From Agaricus subrufescens (Eukaryota; Basidiomycota; Agaricomycetes; Agaricales; Agaricaceae), in contig CM057058.1 of the NCBI GenBank assembly GCA_029945375.1, positions 1,178,001 through 1,242,000 of the forward strand: a stretch of 64,000 nucleotides of DNA. Reading direction: 5' to 3'. Position numbers and translations under genes: made by a program. Position 1 is the first letter of the stretch. Each line of letters starts with the position of its first letter. Below are positions 48,619 to 59,800 of this stretch, piece after piece. The notes beneath the pieces were generated by a model that ran no database searches, was not told the DNA's origin, and was given only the letters and a program-made list of their open reading frames with translations.

Positions 48619-51500
48619 ATGCCTGCATTCTCGTTCCATTGGCCTCGGTTTCTTCGCCTTCACCGCTCACATCTACTCTCTAACGACCAATCACAACCGG
48701 CTATTTACGATGGCGTAGCTGGCTCACATTATTCTGGCCTTTCAGCCCCGTGCTCTCATCCCTCTCCAACTGCGGGGAAACCGATCGACTTTCAGAGCTC
48801 CGCTGGACACCCACTTAGAGATAGAGCACCACAGGTCTCCAGTAGCCAACCCTCGCAGGCATCGCCAGTCACCCCAATTAGTAGTAGTTCTCGCTTCGAC
48901 TCGGCGTACCAGCTCGGCTCCGAGAGCCCAGGTATCCGACGCTCCACCCATCTGCCATACTACCCAAATCTCACCAGCTTCATAGAACAACCACAGCTCC
49001 AGATACCTCTACATTCCCAATGTTCGCTGCCAACATCATCCTGGAAATCTTTGGACGGTCTTCATCTGACTGTGAGTTTCGCACACGGGATTCAAACGTG
49101 GCTAAAAGGTGAAAGACTGACAGCAACCTTTCAACTAACAGTCACCACGACCACAAGGAATACTAACCCAAGCTCACGATTTTATCATGACAGGACCGAC
49201 GTTTAACAACGGTCAGATTCCCTGTGCATAATCGATTTATCTACACTGAACATACACTCCTCTCAGTTATTATGACCGCCTCGAACCAATGTAGGGGATA
49301 TTTCTCTTACATTGCTTTCGCTGATATTATTTTGCTGGTTATGAAAGACCTCCTAAAGGAGACGATACCTGGAGCTGCGTTTAATTCTTCCACTCGTCAC
49401 CCGCCCCCACGGTGTCATCCTGGTACTCGTTTGACCATCCTTGAGCGGTGCCTGATTTTCATCACCAACTGCAATGGCATAAAAAAGATTTTCTGGGTGT
49501 TTGGCGCAGCTGGAGTCGGGAAGTCGGCTATCATGCAGAATGTGGCTGAGTCTCCCACTCTCCCATTGGCCTTTCGTGCCTCCATCTTCTTTTCCGTCTT
49601 TGGGCGTAATGACACAACAAAAGCCGTGGTAACCATCTGCTACCAACTCGCTGTTCAATCTGAGGTGTACCGTCGGCTCATAGAAGACGAGATCACACGA
49701 GATCCGTCCCTCCTCCAATCATCGATGCCAGTCCAATTTAACAAATTTATTGTCGAACCTTTCACTCGCCACATCCAAATGAACTCGACCGGTCGGGTCT
49801 CAATCATCATTGATGGCCTTGACGAATGTGACGATTCGCACACTCAGATCGAGCTCTTGCGTCTCATCTCCGACTTCTGCACCACGTGTCCTTCGTCACC
49901 CATTGTATGGTTCATCGCCAGTCGCCCTGAGCTACACATCACTTCTTTCTTCGCTCGAGATGAGATGGCACCTGTGTATGAAAAACAGGAAATTCTGGTA
50001 GACTCTAATGAAGCTCGTGCTGACGTCGAACGATATCTTCGTGAGGAGCTGACAGAGATTAAAAGGGCATCAGATGTGCTCGATCCCAAGTGGCCTGATG
50101 AACGAGATTGTTGGAAACTCGCAAATGCGGCTGGTGGATTATTTGCATACGCGCACACAGCTGCCAAGTATATCGGCGATTCTACTGTCGGGAGCCCGGC
50201 CTCGCAACTCTCCGACGTTCTGAACATCATTGACAGGCATCTCATGACCAATATCCCGCGGGAAGAGCATCCGCTAGCCCTTCTCGATGCATTATATGCA
50301 CGAATCCTATCAAAGATTCCCTCGAAAATCATGATAAACACCCGAAAGCTCTTATTGGCATTGGCTACCCACTGGGTCCAGTATCTCTGGTATAACGACG
50401 TTGGAGACTTGATTTTATTGTGCAACTGGTTAGGCATGACTCCTGACGATGCCTACGCGGCTCTCAACCACCTTCGTTCTGTCTTCCGTGTTCCCAGGCG
50501 CGATAAAGCTTATGAAGAAATGTTCGAGCCGTTCCATAAATCATTCCTCGACTATATATGTGACTTTACGCGATCTGGGTTTTCTGCTGACGTCAAATCC
50601 GACGCTCAACAGATTACAACTCAATGCGCATTACGAATATTAAAGGAGGCACCGGATGGTGTTGATTTTGACGATATAAGCTATGGACTATACCATGGCA
50701 CTCTCGCTTGCGGTCCTGGTATAGGAAATAACATTTCACTTACGTGGCTAGCTGATGGAAATGGCGGGTGGAGCGATGATGAAACGAGGCTGAAGATGTA
50801 TAAACTCGCTATTGGAGAGGTCGTGAAAGGGATGATACGTGGAGACCCGACATTCCAGAATGAGTTTTGTATTCGTGTCTTGACCACTCGGTTTCGGTAC
50901 TATAATCCCGGTTTTCCATATTATCAGTTATGTGATTCGGTGTTTGTGAGTGTTCTGCAATTTGTTTTTGTTTCGTGATTTTTATGGCTGAAATTATACA
51001 TAAGGCTGATTCTCGACGTGATGAATTTATGACGCTGGGAATCCTGAAACAAACCTCCCTCGGTATGATTGGTTCCTCAAATGTGTTTGGTGGAGTCCAG
51101 TTGCAGTTTTGTCGTCCTAAGACAACTGTAACGGATCTATCAAATCCCTGGGATTCATCTTGTACCGTGAGTGTATTAACGTTAATTTTTTCCAAAGCGC
51201 ATTGAATCATTTGGTGTGCAGCATATTCGTACAGGCGAGTGGGGTGGTGGAAAGGACCAAACCTGGGTGACGACATTCTTTATGCGCGATTGCAGTTCGT
51301 GCTCTCGTCGGCTTCGCCGTCAACTTGAGACAGTGCAGACTAGATCTCCGGATTGTACTATGCCGGTATTGTTGACTTCTACTGGGCGTTGCTGTGTGGA
51401 ATTTCGATTCGTTGGGGAGGAGGATGGTGGGTCGGAGTGGGTTTATAGGTTTTGGTATGATCGAGAACTTGGTGGGGGGGAAGGAGAAGAGGGGAATTGA
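48619..51500 (+). CDS. NACHT-domain STAND protein A (NLR-like), tandem copy 1
   Basis: STAND NTPase of the type linked in fungi to self/non-self recognition. Exons 48619-49071, 49142-49211, 49267-50945, 51005-51166 and 51222-51500 give 880 aa. Order: conserved head MPAFSFHWPRFLRLHRS; Ser/Pro-rich disordered stretch to about 150; short motif ILTQAHDFIMTGPTFNN; linker; NACHT from about residue 200 with Walker A GAAGVGKSA (about 254) and Walker B IIIDGLDEC (about 354); a helical region with RKLLLALATH and FHKSFLDYI; then the C-terminal module (LQFCRPKTT, LSNPWDSSC, WVTTFF, CSSC, EWVYRFWYD). Compared with paralogues, 49291-49338 is an intron whose acceptor AG has become GG; it is open in frame, adding 16 hydrophobic residues before the NACHT. 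Confidence 0.85.
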
Positions 51501-52121
51501 GGTGTATAATTTACAGTAGAGTACGGTTTGTTGTTGTATATTTGAACGTATCGGGTGCGAGCGAACGAATGAAGTAGTAGAAACATGGGATAATTATTAG
51601 CGAGTTCGCGGAATTGAGCACGTTTGGCGTACAGCATGATGGAGAAGCATAGCAAGTAAGATGACTAGAGAATAGTTCCTTGACGACTCCCACATATTTC
51701 GATGGAAAGGTTCTAATTCAATCTTTGCCAAGGCAGAGTATTCTCGTATTACAATTGGCTATTTAACATGGACGGGAGATGGACGGGAGCATTTCATGAC
51801 AATATACAGGATACAGAAAGGAGGATGGTGAAAAAAAGAGAGCGTAGAGTGGTGTTGTCACTCGAGGGACAGCCTCGAATCACAAGTCGAACTTGACGCC
51901 ATCCTCACCAGTGAGTCAACTTCTCTATATATTTGAATGAACATTACACCAATAGCTCGTATACCTCGGGGGCGGAAATGTTTCGTCCTCGTTTGGACGT
52001 CTGTTGTGCCAAATATAGCGGAAGCTTGACATTCGCCAAATGCCGGATTGATTACTATTAAGCGATATTAGGCTAGGCTAAAGCGCTAACCAATGATCTT
52101 CCCTTCTACCACAACTTCTTG
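51501..52121. other. Spacer after gene A
   Basis: About 620 bp; no gene supported. Confidence 0.45.
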
Positions 52122-52190
52122 ATGCCTCCATTTTCATTTCACCGTCCTCGGTTTCTACATTTCCACCGTTCACACCTGCGTAGGTATGAA
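52122..52190 (+). pseudogene. Solo first-exon remnant of a NACHT gene
   Basis: ATG opens MPPFSFHRPRFLHFHRSHL, clearly the family head, nearly identical to gene A (MPAFSFHWPRFLRLHRSHL). After about 22 codons the similarity stops and no NACHT follows. It is either a truncated extra copy or the displaced start of copy B. Confidence 0.7.
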
Positions 52191-52238
52191 TGTTGCACTC
52201 GGAGCGGCCGGGAGATGGCCGAGAGAATGCCGCAGGTT

Positions 52239-52246
52239 TATAAATA
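52239..52246 (+). promoter_or_regulatory. TATA box upstream of NACHT gene B
   Basis: TATAAATA, about 300 bp before the copy B start, much further than in copies A and D (54 and 76 bp). Confidence 0.4.
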
Positions 52247-52546
52247 GATCACACCCTAACCCTCGAACTTTATACTGTCTACATGGATTCGTCGGTCGGC
52301 TTATGGTCCTGACTGTGCATTTCTGAGGTAGCGAATACTATCGAAGATTTGCACTTTTTCATGCTTATGGCCCATAAACATCGAGAATAGAGATGGCTCA
52401 CCCTGATACGAACGTCTTTCCCAAGTTTAACGGACACGTTGCAATCGCGAGCTGCCTATGTGAGGAACACACGTTCCTCCTATGAAGCAAATATCAGGGA
52501 TCATCACCAGGTAACTCTCTTTTCTCCTTTGTCCCCCATCGTTCTG

Positions 52547-55495
52547 ATGCCAGCTTTCTTGTTCCACTGTCCTCGATTTCCTCGTCTTGGCCGTTCACGC
52601 TCAGGAAAGCCATCTCCACTGGTCACTCATGACGACACAGCGACTCTCAATGCTCCTCTTCCTTCATCCTCTCGCCCTTCATCCAGGATCTATGTACTAG
52701 AACAAGACGTGAACCCGGCTGCCAACGCTTCTCGTTCGTTGGCTCCTCAGACTTCGAGGGATCGTCAACATGTCGCCGGACTTCTTGGAGACGGTGTACC
52801 GCTGAGCACGGTCAGCCTGGTGCCGCAAACGCAGCCACCAACCAGAACGAGCAACATAGCCGGTCTTAATCCATCACAGGTTCACAACCTGCAAGATTCA
52901 ATAACCCAACCACGGGCTCAGCTCTCGTGTCCTCTCAATCCCATGAGCTCCGAAATAATCCCGGAGTCCATGCAGCTGGTGAATTCGCCGCGCTCATTAG
53001 CAACATCTTCCCAACGATCTCTGGATTTTCAGAACTTCACTGTGAGTTTTGTCTACGAGTTCAATTAGGAATACAAAGGCTGAACTTGCGTAGGGAAGTT
53101 CGAGCCAATTTTCGACTCAATCGCAACAGCAAGGTCAAAGAATATTGGACCACGCTCACGATTTTACCATGATTGCGCCAACATTTATCGAAAGCAACGG
53201 TAAGCTTCCTTTCGCATGCTTAGCTAATCTACTCTGATTGTGCGCATTCTAGTCAATATTGCTACGTCGAGCCAATGTACGTAAGGTTGACGCTTTATTA
53301 CTTCCATTAATCATTTTTTTTCAGTCATGAAAGATCTCCTGAAAGAGACGATACCTGGAGCCGCATTCGATTCATCCTCTCGTTATCCACCACCGCGATG
53401 TCATCCTGGCACTCGTTTGGCCATCCTCGATCGGTGCCTGCAGTTCATCGCCACCTGCAACGGCGTCAAAAAGATGCGATGGGTCGTCGGTGCTGCTGGA
53501 GTGGGCAAGTCGGCCATCTTGCAGAACGTTGCCGAATCTCCAAATCTCGCAGTGACCTGCCACGCGTCAGTCTTCTTTTCTATCAACGGGCGTTATGATG
53601 GAGCAAAGGCCATCACTACTATGTCGTACCAATTTGCTGCCAAATCCAAGGCGTATCGTCAGCTCATTGAACGCGAGATCACCCAAGACCCGTCGCTCCT
53701 TCAGTCGTCGATGCCAGTCCAGTTCAATAAATTCATTGTTGAACCTTTCATCCACCACCCACAGCTGAGCGCTGCCGGCCGCGTCTTGATCATCATCGAT
53801 GGCCTTGATGAATGCAATAACTTGGGTACACAGCAAGAGCTCCTCCATCTTATCTCTGAATTCTGCCTTCAGTATCCTTCTTCGCCTATCATATGGCTCA
53901 TTGCTAGCCGGCCTGAGCCACACATCACTTCATTCTTCTCCCGTCACAAAGTGATACCGGCTTTTGAGCAGGAGGAAATCCCGGTGAATTCTGATGAGGC
54001 CCGTGCAGATGTTGAACGTTACCTTCGCGATGAGCTCACCGAGATCAAAGAGGCCTCAGATTCACTAGATCCAGAGTGGCCTGAGGAGCGGGATTTGTGG
54101 AAACTCGCGAGTGCTGCTGGTGGGCTATTCGCATATGCGCAAACAGCTATCAGGTACATCGGTGATTCTGCTGTCGGTAGCCCAGCTTCGCAGTTCTCCG
54201 ACGTCCTCAATGTCATTGACAACCATATGATGAAAGGTGTGGCACGGGAAGACCACCCACTGGCCTCGCTTGATGCATTATACGCTCGAGTACTCTCGAA
54301 TGTTCCCCCGAAAATCATGATAAACACCCGCAAACTCTTACTCGCATTGGCATCAGACTGGGGTGTGTACACCAAAGGTCGACAGAATTTTGTTTTGCTC
54401 TGTAACTGGTTAGGGATGACAATCGATGAGGCTTACGCCGCACTCAATCATCTCCGCTCTGTTTTGTCTGTGCCCAAACGCGAACAAGCCCATCAAAAGG
54501 AGCTTCAGCCGTTCCACAAGTCATTCATCGACTACGTATCCGACTTTACGCGGTCTGGGTTTTCCCGCGATATCAAAATAGAAGGTCGACAGCTCAAATA
54601 TGAATGTGCATTCAGGATCTTAGTAGAGGCTCCTGATGGCGTTGACGTTGGTGACATGGACTACGAACTATTTTTCTTTGGAACCCTCATGCGCGTTCCC
54701 GGCACCACAGACAAGATTTCGCTTACATGGTTGGTTGATTCAAAAAGTGACTGGAGTGACGACGAAACGAGGTTACAAATGTATAAAGTGGCCGTTACAG
54801 AAGTCACAACTGGAGTGAAGCGTCGGGATGCTATCGTTCAGACTGAATCCTCCATTCGGCTTTTAACCACTCGGTTCCAGAGTTATGAGGGTACTTTCCC
54901 GTACTTTCAATTGCGTGATTTGGTATTTGTGAGTAATCTATCAACCCTCCCTCTGTGCCTTTGTATGACTGAAGCCGTTCAGGGAGTTGAATCTCTCCGT
55001 GATGTATACATGAAACAAGGTATAATCAAGGGAATGCCTCTCAGTTTGATTGATGCTTCAAAGATACTTGCCTATGACATCAAATTTCAATTCTATCGCC
55101 CTGTTACAACCGACGCGTTGTCAGACCCTTGGCATCGATCTTGTAATGTAAGTAAATTATTCGTGTACGATATTATACATTGAAATAGCGTTGTGCAGCA
55201 TCAACGTCAAGGCGAATGGGAAGAAGGAATGGATCAGCAATGGGTGACTTCTTTCCATGGGAATGACCACGTGCCCTCCGGCATGTCCCAAGCCAAATGG
55301 TGTAATTCTTGCGATTTTTGCGCTTCTCGGTTTGAACGCCATCTGGAGAGCTCCATTATCCGATCCCCGGATCTTAGTGTCCCAACTTTGTTTACGTCGA
55401 CGGGAGCATATGTTGTAGAATTGCGGATTTTGGATCCGGAGGATGGTATTTCCGAGTGGACTTACTGGTTTTGGTGTCGCGGTAAAGAACAATAG
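52547..55495 (+). CDS. NACHT-domain STAND protein B, tandem copy 2
   Basis: The best preserved copy, 884 aa. Exons 52547-53041, 53130-53199, 53253-53276, 53325-54928, 54983-55147 and 55199-55495, all in phase; exon 3 is only 24 nt. Head MPAFLFHCPRFPRLGRS; disordered Ser/Pro-rich region; short motif ILDHAHDFTMIAPTFIESN; linker ATSSQ; then MKDLLKETIPGAAF leads into the NACHT with GAAGVGKSAI and IIIDGLDECN. Helical part: RKLLLALASDWG, LLCNWLGM, FHKSFIDYV. C-terminal module: SDPWHRSC, QQWVTSF, CNSCDFC, LFTSTGAYVVELRI and SEWTYWFW. The 54-nt intron 54929-54982 has no stop and is a multiple of three, so retention would add 18 residues. Confidence 0.88.
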
Positions 55496-55525
55496 CTCAG
55501 CGATAACGATAACTTGTTTATCACT
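55496..55525 (+). repeat. Diverged direct repeat, copy 1, after gene B
   Basis: About 30 bp with the pattern CTCAGCGATAACGAT...TTATCACT, containing short inverted GATAA/TTATC arms. A near-identical copy lies about 105 bp downstream. It overlaps a direct repeat AAAGAACAATAGCT (55484-55497 and 55540-55553). Confidence 0.75.
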
Positions 55526-55597
55526 ATAAGTAAATACCTAAAGAACAATAGCTATGTGACATGAGTACTGGGATATACTAGAAACTCGTACGTTACT

Positions 55598-55636
55598 CAC
55601 CTCAGCGATAACGATGACTTGCTTATCACTGAGGTG
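55598..55636 (+). repeat. Diverged direct repeat, copy 2, forming a hairpin
   Basis: The second copy is bounded by CACCTCAG (55598-55605) and CTGAGGTG (55629-55636), with inner GATAA/TTATC arms, so it can fold into a long hairpin 3' of gene B. Confidence 0.75.
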
Positions 55637-55971
55637 TAAGTTTTAAGGTTCAGGGAATATCAGTGCTCAGTAAGCCATGAAATAAAACTGTACAGTACTT
55701 TGATAGGAGGGAAATGGTAAACGGCAATATGTGGAATAAGAAAGTTTAAAATAGACCATAAGAAAAAAGAGATCACAATTGTTTGTTACCGTCGGTGATG
55801 GAGTATTTTAACACGTGGGAAGAGCGTAAAATAGTTTTTGACAAACTATAGGTTGCACGAATAGACTACCGTATTGTTTTGCATCGTCAGTCGAGTACTC
55901 GGTTCGCCCCCCTGGTTCCAAAGATACTGTCGGGAGAGCGCTGATCATTATTGACTGGCGGAGGCGTTGTC

Positions 55972-56395
55972 TATAAATAAACTGCACGTTCCCGCCTGTG
56001 TGTGCAGTCGTTGGCCGCGCAGCTCAGATGAGCTTTACTTTAGTCCCTGCTCCTTATTATGTGTCCGTCTGGCTGCCAGAGCCATCATCTTTTGCGCCTT
56101 AACCTCCCATCTTCCTGGTCACTGAAGGCACCTCTGGCAATTCCCCGCTTCGATACAGGTCTCTCATTTCCCATATCTCACTCCTCCCCCTGTGTTGTCC
56201 AGTCGCGCTTATCTTCTACGCTTTATACCTCCGGACAAGCCGTACATGGCACCACTGCCACTTCTGTTCGTCAGCTCCGGATAGTTCAATGAAGTCTGGT
56301 TTGTTGATCTGAAGGATAGTGTATCGGAATGGGCTTATTGGATTTGGCTTTTCCATTAGCGGGAGGAGCGTAGGGCACTTGGGAGTACCGTGTAG
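55972..56395 (+). pseudogene. Decayed NACHT gene remnant E (internally deleted)
   Basis: Begins with a TATA element (TATAAATA, 55972-55979) of the array type. The 3' end is plainly a family last exon: FVDLKDSVSEWAYWIWLF, an in-frame TAG, then EERRALGSTV and stop, closely matching the end of gene D. The middle is about 250 bp without a NACHT, so the body was deleted. It lies between copies B and C. Confidence 0.65.
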
Positions 56396-56872
56396 TATAC
56401 TACAGATTTCTGTCGTTCAGAGTTCTGAGGTTGGAGAGTTATGAAAGTCCGGTTGATAATGCTGTTGTGCCTCTCGTTGGATCGTCCCTCATTGAGGTAG
56501 ACAGGTCTTTTGTATTGAATAAGTGGACAATCTGGTAGGTTTGGACTAGCACCATTCCTGATTCTTGAGATCGTTTTTGCTCACCATTGAAGAACTCAGA
56601 CTTCGAGGTGTGAAACGGATTTGAATAAAGCCAGTGAACAACGGCGTAGGAAACTTGTTCCGTGGTTTGACATTGCGCTTGATGCAGGACTCCTTCCTAC
56701 TACTTGTAGTCGTTAAGAAGCCTCTTGCCCTCTTCTGACCATGGGCGTCTATGGCACCGAGTCTGTGGAGACCATCAACCGCCACGGTCATGTGTCTTTC
56801 TGGTGTCCTTCTGATGTCTTTCTGATGTCTATTGCGGTAATCCTTCCTCTCCTCTCCTGATAACGATTTTCA
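56396..56872. other. Spacer before gene C
   Basis: About 480 bp; no gene or TATA element seen. Confidence 0.4.
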
Positions 56873-59800
56873 ATGCCAGATATCTCACTCCGCCTTCCCC
56901 GCTTTCTGCGTTTCCGCCGTTCACGCTCGCGTTCACCAAACATGTCTCCACCACGCCTGCATGATGATCCAAGTGTCATCTGTCCCTCTGACTCTAGCGC
57001 TTGTTCAGCGTTGTCCTTCCGTCCCTTCTCAGAGCCAGCGCTGGAACTGGTCTCTGATATTTCTAACGCATCAGCTGTTGGATATCCAATGCACTCCCAG
57101 AACTCTGCAGAGTGCCTTGTTTCCGACAGAGCGCAAGAAAACTTCATTGATGGTCAACCACCGCAGGCACCACAACCAACAACTTCACCCGCTATCGGTT
57201 CCGTCACTCAACGGCCTACCCCTATCGCATGTCCTGCCGGACCTATAGACTTCGTGCGGGAACCACAGCCTCTGGTACAGCCTACAACATATACACATAC
57301 GACATATTCACAACAATCTCCGACCTCTGAGCTTGCAAGCGTGAGTTTCTCTTATGAATGTATGACTTTGAATGAAGAAACCAACGTACCCGTAGCAATC
57401 ACTAAGCTTGGATTTTTCGCAGCCGCAGCGCCAGAGTATAGGCATGTTCAACCAAGCTGAGAAATTTTCTGCGAGCGGGAACTTCGTTGATGGCAATGTG
57501 GGGTACAGTGAGCTTCCTCTCTCTTCTTGTTCATCTATAAACAGTCATGACTATAGCTCCCTTACTAGTTGCGTATAACTATACGTCTTCAAACCAATGT
57601 AGGTATCAACATTCCTTTACATGCCTAAATTGATCCACCTCTGCCAGTCATGAAAGAACTCCTCGACAAAACCATACCTGGAGCGGAATTCGATTCTTCC
57701 GATCGTGATCCTCCGCCACGATGCCATCCCGGAACTCGCTTGGCCATTCTTGAGCGTTGTTTAGACTTCGTTTCGAGCTGTGACGGTCCCCAAAAGATCC
57801 GTTGGGTGGTTGGTGCAGCTGGAGTTGGAAAATCAGCTATCATGCAAAACGTGGCCGAATCTCCTGAACTTGCAGTCAACTATCATGCGTCGGTCTTCTT
57901 TTCGATCAACGGGCGAAACGATGGGACAAAAGCCGTCACAACCCTTTCCTACCAGTTTGCAGCCAAATCCGAGCAGTACCGGCAAGTCATTGAACAAGAG
58001 ATCACGCGCGATCCATCACTCCTTCGATCGTCGATGGCGAAACAATTTAACAAGTTAATTGTTGAACCCTTCATCTACAACCCTATACTGGGTTCTGGCG
58101 GCCGAGTATTGGTCATTATTGATGGTCTTGATGAATGTCGTGATGCACGCATCCAGCAAGAGCTGCTTCGTCTTATCTCCGAGTTTTGCCTCGCCCATCC
58201 CTCCTCACCCGTCGTATGGCTGATCGCCAGCCGCCCCGAATTTCACATCACCGCATTTTTTGCCAGACGCGATGTCGTTCCTGTGTATGAGAAGGAGGAA
58301 ATTCTGGTTGAGTCTGATGAGGCCCGTGCGGATGTTGAACGATTCCTTCGGGACAAGTTGGCGGAGATTAGAGATTCGTCGGTTTCACTCGACCCTCAGT
58401 GGCCTGAGGAACGGGATTTCTGGAAACTCGCTGACGCTGCCGGTGGACTGTTTGCATATGCGTCTACGGCCGTTCGATATATTGGTGACTCGATCGTCGG
58501 AAGCCCGGTCTCACAGCTCTCTGAGGTGCTCGCAATGATTGACAAACATTTAAGGAGTGATGTATCAGGAGAAGAACATCCGATGGCTCTACTTGATGCA
58601 CTGTACAACCGAATTTTGGCGAATGTTCCCGCCAAGATCATGGTCAACACAAGAAAGTTCTTACTCGCACTGGCGTCAGGTTGGGATATACCCCTGATGT
58701 ACAGTACAGGTTGCAATAGCTTCATTGTACTCTGTAATTGGTTGGGTATCACACGCGCTGAAGCTTATGCCGCTCTCAACCATCTCTATTCTGTTTTGCG
58801 TGTCCCACAGCCCGACCAGGCTCACAAGGAGGAGCTTGAACCCTTCCACAAGTCATTCATTGATTATATACTTGACTTTACTAGATCCGGGTTTTCCCCA
58901 GATGCAGAATATGAGGGCCGACAACTCATGGCACAATGTGCATCCAGGGTTTTGAAAGAAGCTCCCGATGGCGTTCATTTCGCTGGTGTGAATTTTTGCT
59001 TCCGCGATGGCACAGTACGATTTGGTCCCGGCACCGGCGACAACATTTCACTCACTTGGATTGCTGAAGGAGTTCGCTGGGATAATAATGAAACGAGGAT
59101 ACATATGTATCAACTGGCGATTGGAGAGGTCGTGGCTAGGATAGAGCATGGAGACTCGGCTTTTATAAGCGAGCCGTATATTCACTTGGTGACGACTAGC
59201 CTCAAGGAGTATGATCCCAGCTTTCCATATTCTACGGTGTGTGACTTTGTATTTGTGAGTCCCTGATCCATTTATCAATGTCTATTTGCTGATATTGTCA
59301 AGGTGGTATAACGCCTACCACCGAAAATAGGCAATATCATCAAAATCTCGGATCAATCTATATTCGGAACAGCCACAACACTGCTTCGTCATTTTCTCCA
59401 TTTCAAACTTAAATCCCTTTTGTTTCATAGCCCCTTCAGACTGCTGACTTGTACCATTCCATATCAAATGCCATCTCAGTGGCCGTTATAACTTTAAATT
59501 CAAAAATCTATGACTTCAAATATTTAATTTCTCGCACTCAAAATCTCCTTCAGTAGTGTCCTCGTGAGCGTTCCTTTTGTCTCGATAATTCCTGTTGGTT
59601 TAGTTCTCATTTCTCCAGTCACAGCTAATTCAAAAACAATTTTTTTATTAAATTTTACGGGTAGATTCACTATCAAACTTATTCTCATTTATTTTCTTCC
59701 CCTAAATTTTGTATCATTTGAGTTTCCTTATTAACTCAAGATAAATGTCTATATAATGAACTCATGTACAGTAGAAAGGTATCGAATTATCACCCCTTCT

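Noticed and set aside
49353..49718. Antisense open frames across the NACHT genes
   Set aside because: They recur at the same place in every copy (also 53372 and 57625) because they mirror the conserved NACHT codons.
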